Positions 36,804-47,485 are shown, numbered from the stretch's first letter. The stretch is 64,000 nt of DNA from an uncultured Planctomycetaceae bacterium (GCA_937888715.1 CALARU010000235.1:23062-87061), one strand, 5' to 3'. A program made the numbers and translations. Notes: generated by a model not told the origin, from the sequence alone.

Positions 36804-37808
36804 ATGAAAATTGTTCTCTTTCCCCCAGTTGATGCACCTCGCGTCGCAAAATTTAATGCCATTGCTGGTCAGCATAAAGTGGTTAATGCCAATTCGTTAA
36901 ATGAAGCAATGGAATCGGTAGGCGATGCCGATGGGTTTATAGGAAAAATTACACCCGAATTGCTTGGAAACGCAACCAAGCTAAAGTGGGTTCAGTCGAT
37001 GACTGCCAGTTTGGAACATTATGTTTTTCCGGATCTTATCAAACATCCTTCGGTATTGACTAACATGCGTGGTATTTTTTCTGATGTGGTTGCAGATCAT
37101 GCGATTGGGATGGTGTTAAGTTTTTCAAGAAATCTGCACCGATATATATTGCAACAAGAGCAGAGTAAATGGGCTCCCCTTGGAGGCGAGAACGGGCGGG
37201 TCGATTTTGCCAGCGGCCCTGGGATCACCAATTCAATCGATTTAAAACATCAAGTATTAAGCGAAAAAACACTAGGGGTATTTGGCCTTGGCGGAATTGG
37301 CAAGGAAATAGCCAAGCGAGGCGCGGCTTTTAATATGCGTTGTATTGGTCTTGATCCCTTTTGCTTAGAACCTTCAAAAGAAATCCCGCAACCTTGGCCG
37401 ATGGAACGGTTGGACGAATTTCTAAGGTCCTCTGATTATGTCGTGATTGCTGCCCCTCACACACCTCTTACCGAAAAACTTTTCAACCTAGATTTGATCA
37501 AGAAAATGAAAGCAGATGCGGTTTTGATCAACATCGGCAGAGGTGCGATTGTAGTTCTTGATGACCTAATAAAAGCATTGGATCAAGGATTAATAGCAGG
37601 AGCAGGATTAGATGTTTTTGAAATTGAACCGCTTCCTGAAACGCATCCCCTTTGGAAAATGAGCGATAAAGTAATTTTAACACCTCATGTTGCGGGGTAT
37701 GCCCCACCAATTGCTTCAAGGCATCTAGCATTTCTAATGGATAATTTGCAAAGGTTTTTGAATCAGTTACCCCTGATGAATGTTGTTGATAAATCGCGAT
37801 GGTTTTAA
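36804..37808 (+). CDS. D-2-hydroxyacid dehydrogenase
   Basis: A 334-residue NAD(P)-dependent dehydrogenase with the two-domain fold: Rossmann motif GLGGIGKEIA near residue 155, INIGRGAIVV with the catalytic Arg, the Glu in VFEIEPLP, and His in LTPHVAG. It interconverts a 2-keto acid and its D-2-hydroxy form. The substrate is not evident. It follows the membrane protein by 17 bases and precedes an SDR gene by 13 bases, suggesting an operon. Confidence 0.9.
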   Translation: MKIVLFPPVDAPRVAKFNAIAGQHKVVNANSLNEAMESVGDADGFIGKITPELLGNATKLKWVQSMTASLEHYVFPDLIKHPSVLTNMRGIFSDVVADHAIGMVLSFSRNLHRYILQQEQSKWAPLGGENGRVDFASGPGITNSIDLKHQVLSEKTLGVFGLGGIGKEIAKRGAAFNMRCIGLDPFCLEPSKEIPQPWPMERLDEFLRSSDYVVIAAPHTPLTEKLFNLDLIKKMKADAVLINIGRGAIVVLDDLIKALDQGLIAGAGLDVFEIEPLPETHPLWKMSDKVILTPHVAGYAPPIASRHLAFLMDNLQRFLNQLPLMNVVDKSRWF

Positions 37809-37821
37809 AAAGGATTTTCAA

Positions 37822-38508
37822 ATGAGTATAAAAAATCGGCTTAGAATTGTGATTACAGGTGCAACCAGAGGTTTAGGTGAAGCTTTGGTATTGGGGATGA
37901 GTGAACTTGGGCATGAAATATATGGTTGTGGCTCATCAGAAGCGAATGTTGAGGCACTGCAAAAAAAGGTACCTCAAGGAAAATTTGCGGTGGTTGATGT
38001 TACCCAGGAAAAATCTGTAGAGAAGTGGGCAAGATCTGTGCTGGGGCACGGATTGCCTGATTTACTCATTAATAATGCCGCGGTAATCAACAAGCCTGCT
38101 CCGTTATGGGAAATCTCAGAGAAGGAATTTCGCAACTTAATGGATGTAAACATTAATGGGATTGGAAATGTTATCCGTTGTTTTGTCCCTCCCATGGTGG
38201 GGGCGAAAAAAGGGGTGATTGTAAATTTAAGTTCGGCTTGGGGCAGATCGGTATCCGGTGGGTTTGCAGCTTATTGTGCATCAAAGTATGCAGTGGAAGG
38301 GTTGACAAAGGCTTTGGCTGAGGAATTGCCTCAAGGAATGGCAGCCATCCCTTTAAATCCTGGAATTATTAATACCGACATGTTAAAAACTGCTTTTGGC
38401 GATGGCGCTTCCAGTTATCACTCCGCAAGTACTTGGGCTAAAAGTGCTGTTCCGTTCATATTGGGTTTAAATGCAGCTAATAATGGTGCATCATTAACAG
38501 TTCCTTAG
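37822..38508 (+). CDS. short-chain dehydrogenase/reductase
   Basis: A 228-residue SDR with the cofactor motif TGATRGLGEA, NNAAV, and a catalytic Ser-Tyr-Lys set (NLSSAWG and YCASK). The ATG at 37822 opens the conserved Rossmann strand. It lies 13 bases after the hydroxyacid dehydrogenase. Substrate specificity cannot be read from the sequence. Confidence 0.9.
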   Translation: MSIKNRLRIVITGATRGLGEALVLGMSELGHEIYGCGSSEANVEALQKKVPQGKFAVVDVTQEKSVEKWARSVLGHGLPDLLINNAAVINKPAPLWEISEKEFRNLMDVNINGIGNVIRCFVPPMVGAKKGVIVNLSSAWGRSVSGGFAAYCASKYAVEGLTKALAEELPQGMAAIPLNPGIINTDMLKTAFGDGASSYHSASTWAKSAVPFILGLNAANNGASLTVP

Positions 38509-38677
38509 CCTATAAAGCCATGCTGTTTTGCTTCTTGATTTGGCTAGGCAGATGTAAATATTAAATGAATAAACTCAAATTTTTGAAAAACTAATAGCAA
38601 CAATCTCTCGAAATGCTTAAGATAACCCCTAGTAATTAATGACTAATGACTAAAATAAATATAGAGGATTGATTGAT

Positions 38678-39730
38678 ATGACAACGCCTTTGCAATCTTT
38701 AATAACCGCGGGTACTAAACTTTGGCTTGATTCCATTGACCCAGAGTTAGTTAAAGCAAATCGTGCAATGGGTGCAACTGGGGCGACTTCCAACCCTATT
38801 ATTATCTCGAAGTTGTTGGGAACACATCGTTTTGACGAGCAAATAACCAAGTTTGCTGCTGAAGGCCTTGATGATGCGGGTTTGGCTTGGAAAATGACCG
38901 ACCTTTTGGTTTCCCAAGCTCAAGAAGTATTCCTTCCCGTTTGGACATCCACCAAAGGCAATGATGGTTATGTAAGTTTTGAATTGGATCCACTGCTTGA
39001 AGATAAAGATTGCAAGCTTTCTGTACAAGAAAAAGCTGCTCACTACATAGAACTAGGGAAGAAATGGGCCAAAGGGCACCAAAACCGAATGATCAAGGTT
39101 CCTGCAACTCCAGGTGGCTTGGCAGCTTTGGAAGAACTTTGTGCTGCAGGAATTACCCTTAATTGTACGTTAATTTTCTCCGAAAGGCAGTATTTGGAAG
39201 CTCGCGCAGCGATTTGGCGCGGTGCCCAGCGTCGTAAGTCACTCGAAAATTTCAAATCGGTTTATAGCATTTTTGTTAGCCGTTTGGATGTTTACACCGA
39301 ACAACATGTCTCTACGCTTTCTGCTGAAGCTCAAGGCATGGTAGGTATCGTGAATGCTAAAAGATTGTGTGCAATGAACCATAAGTTCTGGGCTGACAAA
39401 AACCTGCCTTTGCAGCAGGAAATTATTTTTGCTAGCACCGGTACTAAAAAACCTTCCGATGCTGCTTACAAATATGTTGCAGCGTTTGCTGGGTCTGATA
39501 TCGAAACGAATCCTCCAGAAACCAACGATGCAACTCAGAAAAGCGGTCAAGTTTTCACTAAGCAAGTTGATGTTTTGCCTGCAAAGGCCATCTTGGACGA
39601 TATTGATGCCAAGGTGAATATGCAGCATTTGGAAGAAACTTTGATGTCAGAAGGCTTGAGTAAGTTTGCAGACCCATTCAAGGGCCTGTTGAAAACTATT
39701 GGTGAAATACGCAGCAAGCTTGCAAAGTAA
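38678..39730 (+). CDS. tal: transaldolase
   Basis: A 350-residue transaldolase. [11 protein letters not shown] and [12 protein letters not shown] near the start and [17 protein letters not shown] with the Schiff-base lysine are characteristic. It transfers a dihydroxyacetone unit in the pentose phosphate pathway. ATG at 38678 has GAGG ten bases upstream; an in-frame TTG nine bases earlier is less likely. A strong terminator follows directly. Confidence 0.92.
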   Translation: MTTPLQSLITAGTKLWLDSIDPELVKANRAMGATGATSNPIIISKLLGTHRFDEQITKFAAEGLDDAGLAWKMTDLLVSQAQEVFLPVWTSTKGNDGYVSFELDPLLEDKDCKLSVQEKAAHYIELGKKWAKGHQNRMIKVPATPGGLAALEELCAAGITLNCTLIFSERQYLEARAAIWRGAQRRKSLENFKSVYSIFVSRLDVYTEQHVSTLSAEAQGMVGIVNAKRLCAMNHKFWADKNLPLQQEIIFASTGTKKPSDAAYKYVAAFAGSDIETNPPETNDATQKSGQVFTKQVDVLPAKAILDDIDAKVNMQHLEETLMSEGLSKFADPFKGLLKTIGEIRSKLAK

Positions 39731-39747
39731 AGTTGTTTTAATTTAGA

Positions 39748-39780
39748 AGAGGGTTCATTTTGAACCCTCTTTGCTTTTTT
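39748..39780 (+). terminator. strong Rho-independent terminator after tal
   Basis: Perfect 10-base-pair stem AGAGGGTTCA/TGAACCCTCT with a 3-base loop, followed by TTGCTTTTTT, 17 bases after the transaldolase stop. Confidence 0.9.
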
Positions 39781-39824
39781 ATAAGCGTTCGTTTTGTTTT
39801 ACATTTTGGCTTGGGAGATTTTTA

Positions 39825-40078
<254 letters not shown>

Positions 40079-40082
<4 letters not shown>

Positions 40083-40825
40083 CTTTCTAGTTCTTTCTTG
40101 CTTGGTTTATCAGCTTTTCGACTAGAAGATTTGCCTACCTTCTTCTTGGCTGGTTTTTCATCTCGATCAGGGTGAACCAATATTAGTTGGCTCCATAAAC
40201 TTGGATCTTCTGAAAAAGGAAAATCCAAGGTGCTGTCGTATATCTGGTCGCCCAATTCCCTGTCATGTACTTGAATACATACACCCAACCTTGGGCATTC
40301 TTCTGAGTCATACCCTGCAAGTGCCTGCGATGGTAAAAAGGCTTCCATAAAATAACCACTCGGTTCGTTGGTGCATCGAAACATGATTTCACTTGGGTTG
40401 CAAAAAGGCGCATCCTGCAAGGCTCTGTGAATTTTAGATTGAACGAAACATGGGTCTTCTCGATCCGGGCCTGCCCCTGATGCAAGAAAATGGAATTGAT
40501 GGCAGTAGCGTGTTGCTCGATGGCTAGATCGTGAATCGCGGGTATCAATCCAAATAGTTATCCCATCAGAGCTTCTAGGCCTTGTATTGTCCCCTTCTGG
40601 GTGCTGTTTTTTGCCTGTAATGGTGGCTTGGAAACCAAGTCCTTGGGCATTCCAGCAAATTTGCAATTCAGCGAATTCTTCCTGTCCATCTAAACCACAC
40701 AAACTAGCGATGGTAAATTCGCTGGATAAGTCGAGTAACGCATCGCCCTTGGCCAAAGGCACATTTGGGTGGTTCAAGCACTTTCGTGCAAGTCGAATAA
40801 GAAATCGTGAAGGTACAGGCTGCAT
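40079..40825 (-). CDS. CBM9-like domain protein
   Basis: A 248-residue protein resembling planctomycete CBM9-like (sugar-binding/DOMON-like) domains: [25 protein letters not shown] and a beta-rich C-terminal half, ending in a Lys/Ser-rich tail. No signal peptide is apparent, so it would be cytoplasmic or exported by another route. Binding target is unknown. It lies 15 bases downstream of nadA in the same direction. Assignment is by family resemblance only. Confidence 0.65.
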
Positions 40826-40840
40826 GGAAGCAATACTTTC

Positions 40841-41767
40841 TTAATTTAAAAGGCTGCGGGTTAATACTTCCTTTGCGCGATCAAAACAAGGATCCCAAAC
40901 AATTTCAGGCGTCTCGTTTATTAGGCAATCCCTAAGATTTTCAAGGGTGTTCCTGCCCATATGCGGGCATTTATTACATGCACAAGTTATCCCCGGTACC
41001 GGATGATAACGGTGCTGCGGGAAACGATTTTCCATCTGCCACATCATGTTCGGTTCGGTTGCAACTATGAAATCTGTAGGAGTTTTAAAAGTTGCAATTT
41101 TATTAAGCATGGCTTCGGTGCCCCCAACAAATTCACTATAAGCGCGGATATTTGCAGGGCACTCTGGGTGCGCAAGCACCATCGAGGAGGGAAGCTTTTT
41201 CTTCATCGCAAGAAGGTCACCCAAGCTGAAAATTTCATGCACCATGCATGCCCCGTCCCAAAGAATCATTTTTCTGCCCGTTACTTCTTCCAGATATTGC
41301 CCAAGGTGTCTATCTGGTACAAAAAGAATTTCCATCTCGGCTGGGACTTTTTTAACTATATTTTCTGCATTTCCTGAGGTGACTACCCAGTCGCTAAGAC
41401 TTTTTACAGCGGCAGTGCTGTTGATGTAAGTCACCGTTTGGAATTTTCTGTCATTGATCCGAAGCATTTCCTGGTACCGGGCTAATTTGTCTGCGGGGCA
41501 ACTGTCTGCGAGAGAACACCCAGCTTGGAGGTCTGGGAGTAAGACTTTTTTTGAGGGATTTAATATTTTTGCAGTTTCAGCCATGAAATGCACACCACAA
41601 AAAACAATAATGGGGGTCTCTACCTTGGTTGCGGCCCGGGCAAGAGCTAGGGAATCGCCATTGAAGTCAGCGATTTCTTGGATTTCACCCTCTTGATAAT
41701 AATGTGCTAATATCGTGGCTTTTTTTTGCTTTTTTAACTCTTGGATTTCTTTGATAATATCATTCAT
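40841..41767 (-). CDS. nadA: quinolinate synthase
   Basis: NadA of 308 residues. It condenses iminoaspartate with dihydroxyacetone phosphate to quinolinate for NAD synthesis, using a [4Fe-4S] cluster. [21 protein letters not shown] at the N-terminus, [31 protein letters not shown] and [14 protein letters not shown] supply the expected substrate and cluster residues. ATG at 41767 opens the conserved protein; a start five codons upstream is possible. nadB and nadC are not nearby. Confidence 0.95.
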   Translation of the reverse strand: MNDIIKEIQELKKQKKATILAHYYQEGEIQEIADFNGDSLALARAATKVETPIIVFCGVHFMAETAKILNPSKKVLLPDLQAGCSLADSCPADKLARYQEMLRINDRKFQTVTYINSTAAVKSLSDWVVTSGNAENIVKKVPAEMEILFVPDRHLGQYLEEVTGRKMILWDGACMVHEIFSLGDLLAMKKKLPSSMVLAHPECPANIRAYSEFVGGTEAMLNKIATFKTPTDFIVATEPNMMWQMENRFPQHRYHPVPGITCACNKCPHMGRNTLENLRDCLINETPEIVWDPCFDRAKEVLTRSLLN

Positions 41768-41869
41768 TGCAAGGGTTCCCAAAGTTTTATGGTCGGGACA
41801 GGGGCCTTAATTACAATTTGGCCTAAGGTAATAATACCTAATTTTTGAGTGATGGCCTTGGAGAATTTC

Positions 41870-42112
41870 ATGGATCAGCAATCTAAAGAAAAAAGTGATA
41901 AGATTTTGCAGCTTTCCACCGAATCAATTTCATTAGCTCAGGCGGTGAAAAAAGCGGGCATTGGCGGGACTGGCGGTCAATCTAAATTCTTGGTTAAAGA
42001 AGGGCAAATCCAAGTTAACGGGCAGGTTGTTACCACGCCTGGCTTTACCCTTCACCTAAACGATCGGTTTGGCCTTCTTAAAGGGGAAACATGGGTGGTT
42101 CAGCCGTTGTAA
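41870..42112 (+). CDS. S4-domain RNA-binding protein
   Basis: An 80-residue protein of the YbcJ/YaaA-type S4 family: ISLAQAVKKAGIGGTGGQSKFLVKEGQIQVNGQVVTTPG forms the alpha-L RNA-binding motif. Such proteins are often ribosome-associated, but the target is unknown. ATG at 41870 has GGAG six bases upstream. The gene overlaps the start of a MATE transporter by 22 bases. Confidence 0.82.
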   Translation: MDQQSKEKSDKILQLSTESISLAQAVKKAGIGGTGGQSKFLVKEGQIQVNGQVVTTPGFTLHLNDRFGLLKGETWVVQPL

Positions 42113-43527
42113 ACCCTGTTGTAAAGCCCAGCTTTTACACGGATCCAAGCAAGTCCGCCCTGCTAAAAGTTTTTTATCTGGCCTGGCCCGCATTGATCCT
42201 CCAATTCCTTCACTTGATTATCAATCTGTGGGATCGTTTTATTGCAGGCAGATTTTTGCTGGGCGATTCTTCTTCCCATCTCTCAATTCAAACAGCTCAG
42301 ACCACAGGGCAATACTTTTCATGGCTTATTTCCAGTTACAGTGTCCTTGTTACCGTGGGTAGTACCGCTCTTATCGCCCGATTTGTTGGTGCGGGAGATT
42401 TTAAATCCGCATCCAAAGTCGTTCATCAATCCCTGATTCTTGCGTTTTTGTTTGGCCTGCTTGCGAGTATTCTTGCCATTACTTTTGTGCCTTTTATTTT
42501 GCCCCTAATCGGGCTTCAGGGGGTTGCTGCGCAAGAAGCCTATGGTTTTCTTTTTAATATTTTTATCTTGCTACCATTTCAAATGCTTGAAGCTGCGGGT
42601 ATTGCCTGTCTGGTTGGCGCAGGTAATACCTTTACAGGATTAATGGTTCTTGGCTTTGTAACTCTGCTAAACATCCCATTATCTTTTATTCTTGCGACGG
42701 GATTTTTGGGAATAGTTCATCTTGGTTTTCCTGGTATAGCTCTTGGTACTTCGCTTAGCCATTTTGCAGGAAGTATTTTGGTTATGTCTTTGTTGATTAG
42801 AGGCTCTTCTTCGCTTCAGTGGAACTTAAAAGAGAAATTGAATGTGGAATTAGTTCGAAGGCTACTTCGAGTGAGTCTGCCTGCAGGAGTAGATAGCCTT
42901 AGCATTGGCTTTGGCCAGTTTATATTTTTGGCAATTATAAATCGATTGGGTGAGGCTTCTGGTGGTGCGCATGGAATAGCATTGGGATGGGAAGCTTTGG
43001 GGTATCTTTCTGGTGCTGCATTTGGCACAGCAGCGACTGCGCTTGTGGGGTTAAACCTTGGGGCGGGTTTACCAAAAGAGGCCAGTCGTTGTGCATGGAC
43101 AGCGTATGGTTTGGGCGCTGTATTCATGTCGATCATGGGTGGGGTGTTTTTTTTCTTTGCAGAATCTATGTTCTTGGTTTTCTGCCCCGATCCTTCTCAA
43201 GGTGAAATAGTTCGAATTGGGGCCCCTGTTCTTCGATTGATAGCTTTTGCGATGCCTTTTTTAGCTTCATGTATCATCATGACTTCAGCATTGAGGGGTG
43301 CGGGGGATACCCGGGTTCCTGTCCTTTTTACTTGGATTGGATTTTTTCTTTTAAGGATTCCGATTGCATTGCTGTTTGCAAGAAATCCAGCAGATGACAT
43401 TTTTATGCCCGAGCTAGCTTGGGGGTTGCTGGGCGCTTGGTTGGCAATGTTCGTGGATTTGTTCGCCCGGGGGATATTGCTTATTTACAGGTTTGGCTCT
43501 GGAAAGTGGCAATCAGTTAAGGTCTGA
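42091..43527 (+). CDS. MATE-family efflux transporter
   Basis: A 478-residue protein with about 12 membrane segments in two halves. LAWPALILQFLHLIINLWDRFIAG and VGSTALIARFVGAGD are typical of the MATE N-terminal half, and GIALGWEALGYLSGAAFGTAATALVGLNLGAG of the second half. It is a cation-coupled multidrug or metabolite exporter. An AGGGG motif precedes the ATG, which overlaps the S4 gene, so translation is probably coupled. Confidence 0.88.
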   Translation: MGGSAVVNPVVKPSFYTDPSKSALLKVFYLAWPALILQFLHLIINLWDRFIAGRFLLGDSSSHLSIQTAQTTGQYFSWLISSYSVLVTVGSTALIARFVGAGDFKSASKVVHQSLILAFLFGLLASILAITFVPFILPLIGLQGVAAQEAYGFLFNIFILLPFQMLEAAGIACLVGAGNTFTGLMVLGFVTLLNIPLSFILATGFLGIVHLGFPGIALGTSLSHFAGSILVMSLLIRGSSSLQWNLKEKLNVELVRRLLRVSLPAGVDSLSIGFGQFIFLAIINRLGEASGGAHGIALGWEALGYLSGAAFGTAATALVGLNLGAGLPKEASRCAWTAYGLGAVFMSIMGGVFFFFAESMFLVFCPDPSQGEIVRIGAPVLRLIAFAMPFLASCIIMTSALRGAGDTRVPVLFTWIGFFLLRIPIALLFARNPADDIFMPELAWGLLGAWLAMFVDLFARGILLIYRFGSGKWQSVKV

Positions 43528-43530
43528 TTT

Positions 43531-43890
43531 TTACTTATTCAGGGCTTCGAGTGCGGTTGGGAAATCTTCGGTGAAACAAAAGCGGTCATCCAATTTGCAT
43601 GCTGCAAATATAGATTTTACTTGTGGGCTAACATGGCAAACAGCAAGCTTACCGCCTAATTCGTTTAGTTGCCTTTGCAGGGAGATTATTTTTCCGAGAA
43701 ACACACTGTACATGCATTCCATGTTGGGCCCAAGGCTAAGTGCAACCTTGTTGGCTTTCTCGTCAGCAATGATCTTTTTGATTTCTTGGAATGAGTCTTG
43801 GATCTCAAGTTCGGAAGGTCTTAAATTCTTAAACCTTAGACAGAGGCCATCACCCTGTCTTTCGTAACTCATAAATTTGAATTGGCTCAT
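43531..43890 (-). CDS. STAS-domain protein
   Basis: A 119-residue protein of STAS (anti-sigma factor antagonist) type: alternating strands and helices with MYSVFLGKIISLQRQLNELGGKLAVCHVSPQVKSIF. The usual phosphorylated Ser in the DSxG motif is replaced here by ECMYS, so regulation by phosphorylation may differ. Partners are not adjacent. GGAG precedes the start; the gene ends three bases from the convergent MATE gene. Confidence 0.75.
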   Translation of the reverse strand: MSQFKFMSYERQGDGLCLRFKNLRPSELEIQDSFQEIKKIIADEKANKVALSLGPNMECMYSVFLGKIISLQRQLNELGGKLAVCHVSPQVKSIFAACKLDDRFCFTEDFPTALEALNK

Positions 43891-44037
43891 GGGAAATCTC
43901 CGGTCTGATCAATGGCGTTAAATTATTCTCTTCTATCAATTTAGCCCAGCCATTACTAATGTCAAGCAGGGAATACTTACGGCGAATTTAATTGTAAAAT
44001 CGTCGGGCATTAAAAAAAGTGAATTGATTGGCAATTT

Positions 44038-45396
44038 TTATATAGAGATTAATGCAAGGGGCATTCTTTGTTTTGCTGGAAGCAGAATTAATTCGTCTGT
44101 TTCTTGATAGGGAAGTGGTTCAGCTTCAAGCATACCTTGATAGACGCCTGTTATCGTTACTGGAATCATCTTACGGCGCACTGCGTCAATCATACCGGGT
44201 AACATTACCCGAATTCCGCGTGATGAGGTGCCTTCCACCCAACCTGATCTTTTTGCCGATTTTGATTCAACAAGTATGTATTCATTAATTCCCAGCAGGC
44301 ACTTCTGATATTTTTGCAGGTTCTCTTGTTCGATTTGCTCTAGTATCTTTCGTCTTTGCAGTTTTACTGGTGCGGGAACTGGGTCTTTTAAGGATGCTGC
44401 GGGGGTCCCTTCTCTTGGGCTGTAAGGGAACAAATGCATTTTAAAGAATCCGATTTTTTGCGATAGGTCGCAAGTGGAGTCAAAATCTGCATCGGTTTCA
44501 CCGGGAAACCCAATGATGATGTCGGTAGAAAAGCCGGGTCTATCCAAAGCATTTGAAATACGTTCGCACCGATCGATAAAACCCTGCCTTGAATAACGCC
44601 TGCGCATTTGACGCAGAATTTCATCAGAGCCACTTTGAAGGCATAAATGAAAGTGAGGCGCAACCAAAGGATGAGTCCTCATGACTTCGATTAGATCATC
44701 TCGAGCTTCTGCTGCTTCGATACTGCTCAGGCGAATTCTAAGATTGGGAAATCTTAAACTTATTTTTTCGAGAAGGTGCCATAGTCTGCACCATTCGCTT
44801 TTTGGTTTCCCTTTACTTAGATCGATTCCGTAATGGCCTAAATGGATTCCAGTAAGAACGATTTCCTGATAACCAGAAAGTTGAAGGTCTGCAATTTCAG
44901 CAAGGATTAGTTCGGGCTTTCTGCTGATGAGTGCAGGCCTTACGGATGGAATAATGCAGTAACTGCAATTTAAAAGGCACCCGTCTTGAACTTTGACAAA
45001 AGCCCTTTGGTGGTCATCAAATCTGGTGATGTTTAAGGGGCGTTGGTCGATGCCAAATTCTGCAAGAGATGAAAGGAACGATTCTTTGTTACCGATTACG
45101 CTTGAAACCCCATCGATATTTGCAATGCTTTTGGGGTCTCTCTCTGCGTAGCATCCCGTGACTAAGATTTTGGTGCTAGGGTTGCGCGCATGAATTTTCC
45201 GAATTAAAGTTCTGCCTTTGGCGTCTGCATCGTGGGTGACGGTGCAGGTGTTGATAATACAAAGATCTGGGCTTTCATTATCTAATGCTTCGACTACACC
45301 ATTAAGTTCAAGCATTTCCCGGAAGTATTGCGACTCATATTGGTTAACTTTACAACCAAGAGTTTCAACTTTACAGGTTTTTGGTTTCCACTTCAT
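44038..45396 (-). CDS. MtaB-like tRNA methylthiotransferase
   Basis: A 452-residue radical SAM methylthiotransferase. The N-terminal domain has the three cluster cysteines in LGCKVNQYES, NTCTVT and TGCYAERD; the radical SAM site is CLLNCSYC; and a C-terminal TRAM-like domain follows. The LGCKVNQ motif points to MtaB, which makes ms2t6A at position 37 of ANN-decoding tRNAs, rather than MiaB. It lies downstream of tRNA-Leu on the same strand. Confidence 0.88.
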   Translation of the reverse strand: MKWKPKTCKVETLGCKVNQYESQYFREMLELNGVVEALDNESPDLCIINTCTVTHDADAKGRTLIRKIHARNPSTKILVTGCYAERDPKSIANIDGVSSVIGNKESFLSSLAEFGIDQRPLNITRFDDHQRAFVKVQDGCLLNCSYCIIPSVRPALISRKPELILAEIADLQLSGYQEIVLTGIHLGHYGIDLSKGKPKSEWCRLWHLLEKISLRFPNLRIRLSSIEAAEARDDLIEVMRTHPLVAPHFHLCLQSGSDEILRQMRRRYSRQGFIDRCERISNALDRPGFSTDIIIGFPGETDADFDSTCDLSQKIGFFKMHLFPYSPREGTPAASLKDPVPAPVKLQRRKILEQIEQENLQKYQKCLLGINEYILVESKSAKRSGWVEGTSSRGIRVMLPGMIDAVRRKMIPVTITGVYQGMLEAEPLPYQETDELILLPAKQRMPLALISI

Positions 45397-45444
45397 AAGT
45401 AATAATGACCGGAAAACAACATAAAATGAAGTCTAAAAGAAAAG

Positions 45445-45527
45445 TACCGAAGGTGGGACTTGAACCCACACACCTTTGAGGGTACCGGATTTTGAGTCCG
45501 GCGCGTCTGCCATTCCGCCACTTCGGC
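45445..45527 (-). tRNA. tRNA-Leu(CAA)
   Basis: An 83-base class II tRNA with a long variable arm, anticodon CAA in loop CTCAAAA and A73, as expected for tRNA-Leu. The first acceptor pair is G-U. 3' CCA is not encoded. It lies 48 bases upstream of the mtaB-like gene. Confidence 0.94.
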
Positions 45528-45677
45528 ATATTTGTTAAGTTTAGCGATTGGGATTTAAACTTCAAACCTTAGATTGCAAAAAGTTTGATTTACTTTAGGT
45601 TTTTAAGAAAGATTGTGTGGATTAGTGGTAAATTACATTAGAATAATATTTTAATAATTCAGATGGGAATTTTAAAC

Positions 45678-46994
45678 ATGAGTGATTCTACCACAGAAAA
45701 AACCGAGTTGGGTAACTATTTTGTCGCCAACTACCCGCCATTTTCCTTTTGGAAGCCTTCTTTTTTACCGGAGGCCCATAAGGTTTTAAACGCACAGCCA
45801 GAACCAAGCACACCCCTAGGCCTTTATGCGCATATTCCCTTTTGCAGGAAACGCTGCAAATTTTGTTACTTCAGAGTTTACACCGATAAAAATGCAAAAG
45901 ATGTAGATAATTACCTCGATGCACTTATTCAAGAAATCGCTCTTTGTTCCCAATTGCCTGTCCGTGGTGGCAGAGATCTTGACTTTGTCTATTTTGGTGG
46001 TGGTACTCCTTCTTATTTGAGTGTTAATCAACTCGAAAAACTTTTTAATGGCATAAAAAGCTCATTTACTTGGAATGGTGCCAGAGAGGTTACCTTCGAA
46101 TGCGAGCCAGGCACTCTTCAGCAACACAAGCTTGCAGCCCTTAGGCAAATGGGCGTCACGCGCTTAAGCTTGGGCGTTGAGAATTTTAATGATGAAATTC
46201 TTGAATCGAATGGTAGGGCCCATCATTCAGCCGAAATAGTTAAGGCATACACTTGGGCACGGGAGCTGGATTTCCCTCTTATAAATATTGATCTCATTGC
46301 AGGCATGGTGGGTGAAACCACAGAAAATTGGAAAGATTGCATCAAGAAAACAATTGAAATTGCACCTGATTGCATCACCATTTACCAGATGGAGCTTCCT
46401 TTTAACACGGTGTTTTCAAAGGAATTAAAACAGGTTGATCAGCCTGATCCTCTTGCTGTTTCTGATTGGCCCACCAAAAGAGCTTGGGTTAAATATGCTT
46501 ATGAAACCTTGATGGAAAATGGATACGAGATATCGAGTGCCTATACTCTTGTTCGGAGCAAGGCGAAAATGAAATTTGTTTATCGCGATGAGCTTTGGCA
46601 TGGGGCAGATATGTTTGGAACAGGCGTGGCTTCTTTTGGGCATATCAATGGGGTTCACCTGCAAAACTTGGATGCTTGGGATAACTATCTTGGTGAATTG
46701 CAGAAGGGAAGTATTCCTTTGGGCAGAGCTCTTCCCGTAACAAAGTATCAAAAGTTGATCCGAGAAATGATCTTGCAGCTTAAAACCGGGCACCTTGAAT
46801 CAGAATACTTTGAAAATAAATTCAACGTCCAAATATTCAAGGAGTTTGACGCTCAGTGGGTGTCGCTTGAAAAAGAAGGTTGGTTGAAACTTGGTCAAAA
46901 TTCGGCAGATGTCACCATGGATGGCTTGCTTCAGGTTGATAGGCTATTGCCCAGATTTTTTGAACCTGATCATTTAAATGCCCGGTACACATAG
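45678..46994 (+). CDS. HemW-like radical SAM protein
   Basis: A 438-residue radical SAM protein related to HemN/HemW. The SAM cluster cysteines are at about residues 56, 60 and 63 (PFCRKRCKFCYF), followed by YFGGGTPSYLS and DLIAGMVGET. HemN enzymes need a fourth cysteine after the motif; here that position is Phe, as in HemW, a heme-binding chaperone, so coproporphyrinogen oxidase activity is unlikely. The ATG at 45678 is preferred over 45663 because GGGA lies nine bases upstream. It opens a 14-gene plus-strand cluster, whose likely isoprenoid chemistry would be an unusual setting for heme delivery. Confidence 0.85.
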   Translation: MSDSTTEKTELGNYFVANYPPFSFWKPSFLPEAHKVLNAQPEPSTPLGLYAHIPFCRKRCKFCYFRVYTDKNAKDVDNYLDALIQEIALCSQLPVRGGRDLDFVYFGGGTPSYLSVNQLEKLFNGIKSSFTWNGAREVTFECEPGTLQQHKLAALRQMGVTRLSLGVENFNDEILESNGRAHHSAEIVKAYTWARELDFPLINIDLIAGMVGETTENWKDCIKKTIEIAPDCITIYQMELPFNTVFSKELKQVDQPDPLAVSDWPTKRAWVKYAYETLMENGYEISSAYTLVRSKAKMKFVYRDELWHGADMFGTGVASFGHINGVHLQNLDAWDNYLGELQKGSIPLGRALPVTKYQKLIREMILQLKTGHLESEYFENKFNVQIFKEFDAQWVSLEKEGWLKLGQNSADVTMDGLLQVDRLLPRFFEPDHLNARYT

Positions 46995-47019
46995 TTTTTT
47001 GTAAGGTTGTGGAAATAGA

Positions 47020-47484
47020 ATGAGCGAGCCTTTGCAATTCATGATGGGCAAGTATGCAGCGGAAGTACCTGCTGATTTGTATTATTCCAGGAATCATTTC
47101 TGGTGCAGGGTTGTTGCTGGAAAAAACCGCTTTGGGTTTTCTTCCTATGCCATCAAACTCATGCAAGATGTTTATTTTCTTGATTGGCAGGTGAATGCAG
47201 GAGATAAAGTTGCTCTACTAGAACAGATCGGTCATATTGAAACATCGAAAGCTGTTTCTGACCTATTTGCACCCCTTGAAGGCACGTTGCTTTGTTTTAA
47301 TCCCGAAGTTTTGGCAGATCCCTCTGCAATTAATGTGAATGGTTACGATAAAGGCTGGTTGTTTGAAATGGATGGCACTATCGATAGCCTAATGGATGCA
47401 AATGCTTATCATGCTTTTCTTGAAGAGAATTGGGAAAAAGCCCAACGCATGTTAAAAGGTAAAATTAACGCTGGGGATGATTAA
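47020..47484 (+). CDS. GcvH-like lipoyl-domain protein
   Basis: A 154-residue protein with the H-protein fold: the lipoyl-lysine motif GHIETSKAVSD has Lys at about residue 77 (ESVKAVSD in true GcvH), then DLFAPLEGTLL and the GWLF(E/K) segment. In the glycine cleavage system GcvH carries lipoate between enzymes, but no gcvT or gcvP genes are here. It sits between a radical SAM and a ferredoxin gene, so a carrier for a cluster-specific lipoyl or sulfur-bearing group is possible. It differs from housekeeping GcvH by a longer N-terminus and tail. Confidence 0.82.
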   Translation: MSEPLQFMMGKYAAEVPADLYYSRNHFWCRVVAGKNRFGFSSYAIKLMQDVYFLDWQVNAGDKVALLEQIGHIETSKAVSDLFAPLEGTLLCFNPEVLADPSAINVNGYDKGWLFEMDGTIDSLMDANAYHAFLEENWEKAQRMLKGKINAGDD

Positions 47485-47485
47485 T

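Noticed and set aside
38635..38655. Short TAATGAC tandem repeat before transaldolase
   Set aside because: Only two 7-base copies in AT-rich sequence; likely chance.
45678..46994. Annotation as coproporphyrinogen III oxidase (HemN)
   Set aside because: The fourth cysteine after the radical SAM motif is missing; the sequence is closer to HemW-type proteins.
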